Shown: piece by piece, positions 17,449 through 25,158 of the stretch
Layout of the letters: the number at the start of each line of letters is the position of its first letter
Position numbering within the stretch: the stretch's first letter is position 1
NCBI GenBank assembly: GCA_009836625.1
Contig: VXVC01000007.1
Span: forward strand, 583,590-647,589
DNA from: Holophagales bacterium
GTDB taxonomy: Bacteria; Acidobacteriota; Thermoanaerobaculia; Multivoradales; Multivoraceae
Direction: 5' to 3'
Length of the DNA stretch: 64,000 nucleotides
Notes under the pieces: model-generated
Databases searched by the model: none
What the model was told of the DNA's origin: nothing
Seen by the model: the letters and a program-made list of their open reading frames with translations, nothing else
Program-made: the position numbers and the translations under genes

Positions 17449-19215
17449 TCAGCGGTCGCCCCCGGCCCCCTCGCCCACGGCCAGGGTGGTCGAGACGAAC
17501 GCGGTCTCGCGGGTGGCGTCGTCCCGGACGCCGACCGCGACCAGGTTGAGGCCATCGGGAATGTCGATGTTGAAGACCAGGTCGAGAAGACGCGTGTCGC
17601 GATCCGGCGGTGCTTCCACCTGGAAGGTCTTCTCGTCCCTGACGACTCTCGAGGTTTCGGCATGCCGGCTGGCGACCTCCACCCTGATCTGCGCCATCTC
17701 CCTGTCCTCGAACGGCAGGAAGGCGACCCGCGCGGCCGGCACCATGACGTGGAGCGGCAACCGGCGCTGGCCGCCGCCGGCCGCGCGAACACGGCCCGCG
17801 CCCAGCCGGACGCCGAGCGGATTCTCGACCAGGCCCAGATAGAGCGCGCCGTCGAGCTGTTCGCTCATCCGCTGATCGGAACTCTTGTCGCGGTAGCCGC
17901 GGCGGTGACGGACCTGCAGGTTCCGGCCCCGGACCCGCACGCGGATCTGGTGCTCGCCGCGGTCGCCGCCGTGGGGCGGGCGGTACGCGAGAGAGTAGTA
18001 GCTCGCCATCTCGTTGGCGATCTGTTCGAGTTCGCCGTCGAACTGGTTGCGGTTGAAGATGGCGCGGCCGCCGGTCTCGTCGGCGAGCACGGCCATCCCC
18101 CCGCGCTCGGCCTCACGGATCGAGCTGTTGAACGGGTTCGCCCCCAGGAAATCGATCGACGACTGCTCGGCGGCGCTCAGGAACGTGGAGCGGAGGCCGC
18201 TCGTCTGGAGCGAGTAGATCGTCACGCGGTTCGCGTTGGCGTGACGGGTCAGTTCGTGAAAGCCCGTGGACAGTTCCTCGACGGGCGCCTGCGAGCGGAA
18301 CCGGTCACTAGCAGGGCACAGACCGGTGATGAAGTCCTGCAGATCGGCGCCCGGAGTCCGTTCGAGCGAGTCGCTGATGTAGATCAACGTCTTGACGCCG
18401 GGCAGCGCGGCCAGGAAACGCGCGGCCGTGGTGAGGTGATCAAGCGTGGCGGCGATCCGGTCGCGCCCGATGCGGGCCGAGTTCTCCACCTCGGTCAGCG
18501 CGCGGCGCACGAACCACTCGCAGGGCGCCGGCGCCGACGTCCGGCGGCTGCTGCCCGAGGAAGCGAGCACTCTCGCGTCCTGCCAGAGCTGGTTCAGTCT
18601 CTGGACGGCGAGCCGCTTCGCCTGCTGCGACTGACCGCCCATTCCCGGCGAGGCCCCGATGCGTTCGAGCACGATGTCCAGCTCCTCGCGGCTGGAACCG
18701 AAGTAGGCCTCGGTGATCAGGTCGCGGTTCTGGCGGAAGATGAGGACCCGCTCCGCGGGGAACTTCTCCTCGTCGAGGAACGCCCGCAGATCCTCGATCG
18801 CCTGTTTGCGGCTGGCCGGACCGAGATGGAGATCGTCGAAGTAGAGGACGAGATGCGCGGGTTCGGCCGGGCCGGCGCCCGCGGACGCCTCCTGAACGGG
18901 AGCTGGCGTCCGATCGCCGGGCTCGGCGGCCGTCCGGACGGCCACGGCATCGGTCACCTCGCTGAAGAACTCCACCGTGACCGGCCTTCCATCCTCCCGG
19001 ACCTCGAAATCATCCAGGCTCAGACCGGTAACGGGCCGGCCCCGGTTGTCGCTGACCCAGACCTCGACGTTGACGAGCTGGACGTCGACGACTTCGCTGA
19101 AAGCGGGGCGATCGGCGTCCTGCGTCTGAGCCGGAGCGGCGACCGGCGAAAAGGCGGCGAGCACCACCGTCAGACACGTCGGGAGGAGGGCGCGGTCTGG
19201 ACTGCCGGAAGTCAT
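17449..19215 (-). CDS. VWA-domain protein of the Acidobacterial VWFA-related type
   Basis: 588 residues. Signal peptide to about 30. The segment VVDVQLVNVEVWVSDNRG followed by VTGLSLDDFEVREDGRPV is the hallmark N-terminus of the VWFA-related family found widely in Acidobacteriota. A VWA-like core follows (LVLYFDDLHLGPASRKQAI, TLIYISDSLERTPG); the MIDAS motif is DDLH rather than the classic DxSxS. The C-terminal third (about 430-588) is a beta-rich domain I do not recognise. ATG 19215. It sits 15 bases after the MFS gene and 11 before the TPR gene. Exported; function unknown. Confidence 0.88.
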   Translation of the reverse strand: MTSGSPDRALLPTCLTVVLAAFSPVAAPAQTQDADRPAFSEVVDVQLVNVEVWVSDNRGRPVTGLSLDDFEVREDGRPVTVEFFSEVTDAVAVRTAAEPGDRTPAPVQEASAGAGPAEPAHLVLYFDDLHLGPASRKQAIEDLRAFLDEEKFPAERVLIFRQNRDLITEAYFGSSREELDIVLERIGASPGMGGQSQQAKRLAVQRLNQLWQDARVLASSGSSRRTSAPAPCEWFVRRALTEVENSARIGRDRIAATLDHLTTAARFLAALPGVKTLIYISDSLERTPGADLQDFITGLCPASDRFRSQAPVEELSTGFHELTRHANANRVTIYSLQTSGLRSTFLSAAEQSSIDFLGANPFNSSIREAERGGMAVLADETGGRAIFNRNQFDGELEQIANEMASYYSLAYRPPHGGDRGEHQIRVRVRGRNLQVRHRRGYRDKSSDQRMSEQLDGALYLGLVENPLGVRLGAGRVRAAGGGQRRLPLHVMVPAARVAFLPFEDREMAQIRVEVASRHAETSRVVRDEKTFQVEAPPDRDTRLLDLVFNIDIPDGLNLVAVGVRDDATRETAFVSTTLAVGEGAGGDR

Positions 19216-19230
19216 CGAATCAGTCTACTT

Positions 19231-20430
19231 TCAAGGTCGGACCTGATGTGGTGCGGCCGAGGCCGCGAGACGGTTCAGAAGGCCGAACAGAAGGGCGAGG
19301 AGGGTGAGCCCCGCGATCGGCGCGACGAAGCCGGCGGCAAGCCGCTCGGCGCCACCGGCCAACCGGGCGGTCAGCCAGGGCAGGACGGCGCCCCCCGTGC
19401 CCGCGAGGGCGAACACCCAGCCGGTGGAGCGGGAGCGGGTCGAGGCGGTCAGTTCCGCCAGAAACGAGACGGTCAGCGGAAAGAGCGGAGCCAGCCCGGC
19501 GCCGACCGCGACCGCCGACAGGGCCACGCCGGGCTGTGAGCCGCTGGTCAGAAGCCCGAGAAGGCCGGCCCCCGCGACGGCGAGCCCGCCACCGTAGAGC
19601 ATGCGCTCGGACATCCGGCGCAGCAGGAGAGGAGCCACCACCCGGCCGCCCAGGAGCGCCGCCCAGAAGCCGGATCCGATCCAGAGCGACGTCGCCGAAC
19701 GCGCCGGCTGGAACTCATCGGCCAGACTGACGAGCCATCCTCCGACCGCGTTCTCGATGCCGACGTAGAGGAAGAGAATCGCCGCGACGACCGCGAGCGC
19801 CAGAACCGGCCCGCCCCGCGCCGCCGGCTGAGGCGAGGCGGCGGCCGCAGCGACATCGGCCCCGCCCTCCCGGCTACGTGGCGCTCGGACCAGAAACACC
19901 ACGACCAGGCCGGCGGCCGCAGCGAGAGCCCAGAGCACCGCGTCACTGGAGGTTTCCCGCGGTCGAACCGCGAAGGCAAGCGGGCAGGCGACCGCACCGG
20001 CACCCCACACCAGGTTGAGCGACGAGAGCGCGGCCCCCCGCCGTGTCGGCTGCGCGTGCGCGACCCGGAGATTGGTTGCCGGGATCGCCAGACCGAGTCC
20101 CAACCCGATGGCGGCCACCGGCGCCAGGGCGAGCGGCCAGCTCGCCATCGCCAGGGACGACAGACCGATGGCGATCAGCAGGTAGCCGACTACCAGACTG
20201 AGGCCCTGCCGGTAGCTGGAAAGAAGGGACCCGACGGCGCTGGCGAGGAACTGAGCGACGAAGAGCGGCGCCAACTCCGCCACCGGCAGGCTCCACTCCC
20301 GGGAGAGTTCAGGAAGCAGGGGACCGAGAAGGACCGTGACCACGCCGGTCAGCAGGAAACCCGTGTAGAGGGGCAACCGCACAGAGCTGGCGGAACCAAC
20401 GTCGAGCGGAGTCCCGGACGAATCAGGCAC
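19231..20430 (-). CDS. MFS transporter
   Basis: 399 residues with about twelve hydrophobic segments, for example LYTGFLLTGVVTVLLGPLL, LVVGYLLIAIGLSSLAM and LSAVAVGAGLAPLFPLTVSF, and a short central loop rich in Ala/Pro. This is the architecture of sugar/polyol-type major facilitator permeases (FucP/GlcP-like). I start it at GTG 20430, which overlaps the LacI stop by eight bases; a longer frame would extend well into the regulator gene and is not hydrophobic. Coupling to a LacI regulator suggests import of a sugar linked to the divergent glycan locus. The substrate is unknown. Confidence 0.82.
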   Translation of the reverse strand: MPDSSGTPLDVGSASSVRLPLYTGFLLTGVVTVLLGPLLPELSREWSLPVAELAPLFVAQFLASAVGSLLSSYRQGLSLVVGYLLIAIGLSSLAMASWPLALAPVAAIGLGLGLAIPATNLRVAHAQPTRRGAALSSLNLVWGAGAVACPLAFAVRPRETSSDAVLWALAAAAGLVVVFLVRAPRSREGGADVAAAAASPQPAARGGPVLALAVVAAILFLYVGIENAVGGWLVSLADEFQPARSATSLWIGSGFWAALLGGRVVAPLLLRRMSERMLYGGGLAVAGAGLLGLLTSGSQPGVALSAVAVGAGLAPLFPLTVSFLAELTASTRSRSTGWVFALAGTGGAVLPWLTARLAGGAERLAAGFVAPIAGLTLLALLFGLLNRLAASAAPHQVRP

Positions 20431-21511
20431 GATCGGGCGGAGGACCGGTCGAATCCCGGAGCACGAGGGTCGGCTCGATGGTGACCGTCGCCGGCGAGTC
20501 ACCTCCGGGCGCACCCAGCTTGTGCAGCAACTCGGCGGCGGCCCTCCGCCCCATCTCGTGCAACGGCTGCCGCACGGTGGTCAGGCTCGGGTTCTGGAAG
20601 GCCGCGCTGAGAATGTCGTCGAAACCGACGACCGAGACATCGTCCGGGATCCGCAGCCCGCTCTCGACGATCGCCCGCATGGCACCGATCGCCGAGACAT
20701 CGTTGAAGGCGAAGAGTGCACTGAAGGGCGCCCCCACCGCGAGCAGTTTCTGGCCGAACACATGCCCCTCGCGGTAGCCCTCCTCGGGCGAGAACTGCTC
20801 GCCGACCGGCCCTCCCGAGAGCTGGAGCGTCAGCCGCGGGTCGATCTCGAGGCCGAGTTCCGCGGACGCCGCGACGATCGCCTGCCAGCGTGACTCCGTG
20901 TCGGCGGAGTGCGGGTGCCCCTTGAAGAAGGCGATCCGGCGGTGGCCGAGCTCAGCCAGGTGGGTCAGCGCAAGTCGCGCGGCGACTTCGTGATCGATGA
21001 CGACGTTCGTCACGCCCGGCAACTCCCGGTGCCCGGCCACCACCACCGCCGGCAGCGACAGGGGCTGGTCCATCGGGGTGTTGACCAGGATCAGTCCCTC
21101 CACCGAGCGTTCCGTGAGGAGTTGCAGGTAGTCGTCGAGAAGGCCCTGCTTCGAGTGGTGGCCGGCCACGAGGTAGAAGTAGCCCTCCTGCAGGAGCTGA
21201 TCCTCGATACCGCCGAGGACGCCCGCCGCATAGCCCTCGCTGATCTCCGGCAGGAGGACGCCGACCGCGAACGTCCGCTGGCGCCGAAGCGACCGGGCGA
21301 TGAAGTTGGGCCGATAGCCGAGCTTTTCCGCCGCGGCGCGCACTCTCTCCTGCGTCTCGGGGGGGATCCCCCTGGCGGCCGGCGAGCGGTTCATGACCAG
21401 GGAAACCGTCGTGGGCGACAGGCCCAGATGCGCCGCCACGTCCTTCAGACGCACCCGCCGCTCGTGCCTGGGCTCCTGGCCGCTGGCTTCTTCAGGTCTG
21501 GCGGTGTTCAC
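20423..21511 (-). CDS. LacI-family transcriptional regulator
   Basis: About 362 residues. The N-terminal helix-turn-helix VRLKDVAAHLGLSPTTVSLVMN is the classical LacI DNA-binding domain, followed by the hinge helix (IARSLRRQ) and a periplasmic-binding-protein-like sugar sensor (VGVLLPEISEGY, NVVIDHEVAARLAL, FAFNDVSAIGAM, VSVVGFDDI). I choose GTG 21511, which has GAGG before it; TTG 21538 in the same frame is possible but overlaps the -35 box of the divergent promoter. Two palindromes with a central CG in the divergent region (21572-21587 and 21640-21655) are its likely operators. Confidence 0.92.
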   Translation of the reverse strand: MNTARPEEASGQEPRHERRVRLKDVAAHLGLSPTTVSLVMNRSPAARGIPPETQERVRAAAEKLGYRPNFIARSLRRQRTFAVGVLLPEISEGYAAGVLGGIEDQLLQEGYFYLVAGHHSKQGLLDDYLQLLTERSVEGLILVNTPMDQPLSLPAVVVAGHRELPGVTNVVIDHEVAARLALTHLAELGHRRIAFFKGHPHSADTESRWQAIVAASAELGLEIDPRLTLQLSGGPVGEQFSPEEGYREGHVFGQKLLAVGAPFSALFAFNDVSAIGAMRAIVESGLRIPDDVSVVGFDDILSAAFQNPSLTTVRQPLHEMGRRAAAELLHKLGAPGGDSPATVTIEPTLVLRDSTGPPPDRA

Positions 21512-21531
21512 TGGGGCCTCTTTGCCGACTC

Positions 21532-21559
21532 TTGACAAATCCTACGCGGCGTGTACAGT
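21532..21559 (+). promoter_or_regulatory. Sigma70-like promoter of the TonB/GH3/symporter operon
   Basis: Consensus -35 TTGACA at 21532-21537, a 16-base spacer, and TACAGT at 21554-21559 as -10. Transcription would start near 21566, just before the first LacI operator. Confidence 0.6.
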
Positions 21560-21571
21560 CCAGACTAGCAT

Positions 21572-21587
21572 GCTAAAACGATTTAGC
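21572..21587. promoter_or_regulatory. LacI-family operator O1
   Basis: GCTAAAACGATTTAGC, a near-perfect 16-bp palindrome with the central CG typical of LacI-family sites (one mismatched pair). It lies a few bases after the predicted transcription start, where a bound repressor would block initiation. Confidence 0.72.
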
Positions 21588-21639
21588 TCGACCCTTCCGT
21601 CTGCAGCGGCAGGATGCCGGGCGTTTTGTACGGCTACCG

Positions 21640-21655
21640 GCTAAATCGGTTTACC
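21640..21655. promoter_or_regulatory. LacI-family operator O2
   Basis: GCTAAATCGGTTTACC, a second copy of the same palindrome (right half slightly diverged), 68 bases from O1 and six bases before the ribosome binding site. Two sites allow looping or cooperative repression. Confidence 0.65.
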
Positions 21656-21660
21656 CGTCA

Positions 21661-21666
21661 AGGAGG
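21661..21666 (+). promoter_or_regulatory. Shine-Dalgarno sequence of the TonB receptor gene
   Basis: AGGAGG, nine bases before ATG 21676. It fixes the start and lies next to operator O2. Confidence 0.75.
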
Positions 21667-21675
21667 CACGAAGCC

Positions 21676-24600
21676 ATGGCACGAAGACTCGCCCTCATCC
21701 TCATCCTCTCGCTGCTGGCGGCGCCGCTCGTCGCGCAGCGGTTCACGGCCAGTATCCGAGGCACCGTCACCGACCCGAATGGCGACGCCCTGCCCGGCGC
21801 CACGGTGAACCTGGAAGGGACCGAAACCGGTCTCAACCGGACGACGTTCACCAACGAGGCCGGCATTTACACATTCGGCGACCTTCCGGTCGGCGCCTAC
21901 GAGGTCACGGTCACGCTCGACGGTTTCAATGCCGCCGCGGTCACTGACATCGCCCTGCACGTCGCCGACGTGCGCGAGGTCAACGCGCAACTCGAACTCG
22001 GCGACGTCACGGATACGATCACGGTCGAAGCCGAGGCGATTCCCGTGGACACGCTGAGCGGCGAGGTCTCTGGCCTGATGACCGGCGAGCAGATCCGCGA
22101 GCTGCCGCTCAACGGCCGCAACTTCGTCCAGTTGACTCTCCTGCAGCCGGGCGTCAGCGCTCCCGAGGGCTTCGACACGAAGAACAAGGGCCTGTTGGCG
22201 GGCGTCGACCTGTCGATCAGCGGCAGCGGCACGACCGGCAACCTGTGGACGATCGACGGCGCGAACAACAACGACATCGGTTCCAACCGCACGATCCTGA
22301 TCTACCCCTCGGTCGACGCGATCGAGGAGTTCAAGATCCACAGCAACAGCTACAGCGCCGAGTTCGGCGGCGCCGCCGGCGGCCAGATCAACATCGTGAC
22401 GCGCGGCGGTACGAACGACTTCCGCGGCAGCGCCTACACGTTCATGCGCGACGACTCCTGGAACGAGACGAACTACTTCCTGGAGCAGGCCGGGCTGGAC
22501 ACCGAGCCGCTCGACCGCCAGGACTACGGCTTCACGCTCGGCGGCCCGATCCGGCAGGACAAGCTGCACTTCTTCCTCTCCGGCGAGTGGAACGTGGAAG
22601 AGCGCGGCATCGCCCGCACCGGCTTCGTTCCCACCGCCGCCGAGCGGGCGGGTGACTTCAATGGTCCGTCGATCCCCGGGTGCACCCCGGCGATCCCGAC
22701 CGACCCGACCACCGGCCAGCCCTTCCCCGGCAACGTGATTCCCGGGGATCGGATCAACGCCGGCGGTCAGGGCATGCTGAATCTCTACCCCCTGCCCAAC
22801 GTGACGCCCGTGGCCGGCAGTTGCAACAACTGGGTCGAGGCCGTCGTCACGCCGATCGACTGGGACCAGGCGAACCTGCGGCTCGACTACGACGCCACGG
22901 ACCGCAGCCGGCTGATGCTCCGCTACACCCGGGACAACTGGGTGAACGGCGCTCCCAACGCCGGCGAGGCGAACGGCCTTTGGGGCGACGACCCCTACCC
23001 CGCCGTCGACACGAACTGGGACCAGCCCGGCCACTCCCTGGTGGCACAGCTCAGCCAGACGATCGGCGACAACAGCGTCAACACGGTCACCTTCTCCTAC
23101 TCGGGCAACGAGATCAGCCTCAGCCGGGGCGGCACCAACCCGGGGCTGAACAGCCAGATCAACGCGGCGATCCCCGCGATCTTCGACGGCAAGACGGGCG
23201 GCGCCGATCGTAGCCACCCGGTGTTCTGGGGCGCAGCCGGCTATGGCGCGCTGTGGAACATCGCGCCCTGGGAGAACAAGCAGGACCTGATGGTGCTCAA
23301 GGATGACTACTCGCAGGTCTTCGGCAAGCACTGGCTCAAGGTGGGCGCCCTCTACAGCGAGAACAAGAAGAAGGAGTACATCGGCGGCAGCTCGGCTTCC
23401 GAGACGCCGCAGTTCTGGGGCCCGAGCACCGGCCACAACGGTTGGGGCGCCAACACCGGCAACATCCTGGCCGACTTCCTGCTCCAGGACATGACGTTCG
23501 GCTACGCGGAGAACTCGCACCAGCCGACGCCGGAGCTGAACTGGGAGGACATCGAGTTCTACATCGCCGACTCCTGGCAGGTGAACCCCCGCCTCAACCT
23601 CGACTACGGGGTCCGCTACTCGAACTACAAGTGGCCGTACGCCAGCGACAACCTGCTCGCGGCGTTCGATCCGAGAACGTTCGATCCCGCCCTGGGCGGC
23701 GACCCGTGCAACGGCCTGATCCAGGTGCCGGGAACGGACCCCTGCGGCGATGCGGGTCTGTTGGGCGGCTCCACCGGTCCGGGCCGCGGGCTTGTGGACA
23801 GCGACACGGACAACTTCGCGCCGCGCCTCGGCCTGGCCTACGACATCTTCGGCAACGGCAGGAGCGTGGTCCGGGCGGGCTTCGGCCAGTTCTTCCAGCG
23901 CGACCGGGTGAACATCCAGCTCGAGTTCGCGGGCAACCCGCCGTTCCGCTCCAGCCTGAACGGCATCCGCAAGCTGGACGAAGCGCCGGAGCCGTGCCTC
24001 GATTGCGGCCTCGGAAGACCGCAGACGGGCATCGACCCGAACTTCCAGACGCCGTACAACCTGCAGTTCAACGTGGCCTGGGAGCAGCGGCTCGGCCGGA
24101 GCAGCACGATCGAGATCGCCTACGTCGGCACCCGCGGGCGCCACATCACCCGGCGCTCCGACATCAACCAGGTGGCCTCCGGTGACAACAACGGCAACGG
24201 CATCCCGGACCGGCTCGAGTACGTCACCGCCCCGGAGGGTGACGGCGGCGCCGGCGTGCGAGGCGCCCTGCGACCGTACCCGGTCTTCGGCGACGCCAAC
24301 ATCCTGTTCTGGGAATCGAACGGCATCTCCGAGTACGACGGTCTCCAGATGCAGTACGTGCAGCGGTACGGGAACGGCTCGCAGTTCCAGGCCTCATACA
24401 CCCTGGCGAGCTTCAAGGCCAATGATCCACTGAACGACGCGGGCGCCGGCAGCTTCGCCGGTCAGATCACGGACCGCGAGAACCCGGATCTCGACTTCGG
24501 CTACGCGGGCCTGCATCGGGATCACGTGTTCAACGCCAACGTGCTCCACAACCTGCCCACGCTCGAGAACCAGAGCGGCTTCGTCCGCGCGCTGTTCGGC

Positions 24601-25116
24601 GCCTGGCAGTTCGGCGGCATCGTCCAGTACTCCTCGGGTCAAGCCCTGACGGTGAGAACCGGAAACCTGAGCGGCGTCAACGGCGCCGGCGGCACGGGCT
24701 ACGTTGAGAACATGCGGCCGCTCCTTACGGGCGCCTCCTGCGGCGGCAGCGGTCTGCAAGTGATCAATCCCGACGCCTTCACGCTGGTCGGCTGGCAGCT
24801 CGGCACGCTCAGCGCCACCCGGCCCGGCGTGTGCGAAGGAGCGGACTTCTTCCAGGTCGACTTCTCGCTGACCAAGAACATCCGCATCACCGACCGCGTG
24901 ACCGGCCAGTTCCGGTTCGAGGTCTTCAACGTGACGAACCGCGACAACTTCGTGGGCATCAACACGGTGATGAACCCGAGCAGCGTCACCTACGACAGCG
25001 ACCTCGCCACCGAGAGAAGGTCGATCACCGGCTACACCGTGCCGGCCAACTTCGGTCAGGCCCAGGCGGCCCGCGATCCGAGGCAGATTCAGGTCGGCTT
25101 CAAGCTGTTGTTCTAG
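21676..25116 (+). CDS. Oar-like TonB-dependent receptor with N-terminal carboxypeptidase-regulatory-like domain
   Basis: 1146 residues. Signal peptide (to about 20), then a beta-sandwich of the carboxypeptidase-regulatory-like type (FTASIRGTVTDPNGDALPGA, GIYTFGDLPVGAYEVTV), the plug domain (RELPLNGRNFVQLTLLQPGV, WTIDGANNNDIG, INIVTRGGTNDFRGSAY) and a large beta-barrel ending FKLLF, with a terminal aromatic as for BAM-inserted proteins. This type is expanded in Acidobacteriota and imports oligosaccharides or other large nutrients. It heads the operon with GH3 and an SLC5 symporter and is preceded by LacI operators, so a glycan ligand is likely. Confidence 0.95.
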   Translation: MARRLALILILSLLAAPLVAQRFTASIRGTVTDPNGDALPGATVNLEGTETGLNRTTFTNEAGIYTFGDLPVGAYEVTVTLDGFNAAAVTDIALHVADVREVNAQLELGDVTDTITVEAEAIPVDTLSGEVSGLMTGEQIRELPLNGRNFVQLTLLQPGVSAPEGFDTKNKGLLAGVDLSISGSGTTGNLWTIDGANNNDIGSNRTILIYPSVDAIEEFKIHSNSYSAEFGGAAGGQINIVTRGGTNDFRGSAYTFMRDDSWNETNYFLEQAGLDTEPLDRQDYGFTLGGPIRQDKLHFFLSGEWNVEERGIARTGFVPTAAERAGDFNGPSIPGCTPAIPTDPTTGQPFPGNVIPGDRINAGGQGMLNLYPLPNVTPVAGSCNNWVEAVVTPIDWDQANLRLDYDATDRSRLMLRYTRDNWVNGAPNAGEANGLWGDDPYPAVDTNWDQPGHSLVAQLSQTIGDNSVNTVTFSYSGNEISLSRGGTNPGLNSQINAAIPAIFDGKTGGADRSHPVFWGAAGYGALWNIAPWENKQDLMVLKDDYSQVFGKHWLKVGALYSENKKKEYIGGSSASETPQFWGPSTGHNGWGANTGNILADFLLQDMTFGYAENSHQPTPELNWEDIEFYIADSWQVNPRLNLDYGVRYSNYKWPYASDNLLAAFDPRTFDPALGGDPCNGLIQVPGTDPCGDAGLLGGSTGPGRGLVDSDTDNFAPRLGLAYDIFGNGRSVVRAGFGQFFQRDRVNIQLEFAGNPPFRSSLNGIRKLDEAPEPCLDCGLGRPQTGIDPNFQTPYNLQFNVAWEQRLGRSSTIEIAYVGTRGRHITRRSDINQVASGDNNGNGIPDRLEYVTAPEGDGGAGVRGALRPYPVFGDANILFWESNGISEYDGLQMQYVQRYGNGSQFQASYTLASFKANDPLNDAGAGSFAGQITDRENPDLDFGYAGLHRDHVFNANVLHNLPTLENQSGFVRALFGAWQFGGIVQYSSGQALTVRTGNLSGVNGAGGTGYVENMRPLLTGASCGGSGLQVINPDAFTLVGWQLGTLSATRPGVCEGADFFQVDFSLTKNIRITDRVTGQFRFEVFNVTNRDNFVGINTVMNPSSVTYDSDLATERRSITGYTVPANFGQAQAARDPRQIQVGFKLLF

Positions 25117-25158
25117 GGACAGTCCACGGAACGCCGGAAGTAAGGACGACTCCGCCTC

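Noticed and set aside
21511..21538. TTG 21538 as the LacI start
   Set aside because: It overlaps the -35 box of the divergent promoter and has no visible ribosome binding site; GTG 21511 with GAGG is better, though not certain.
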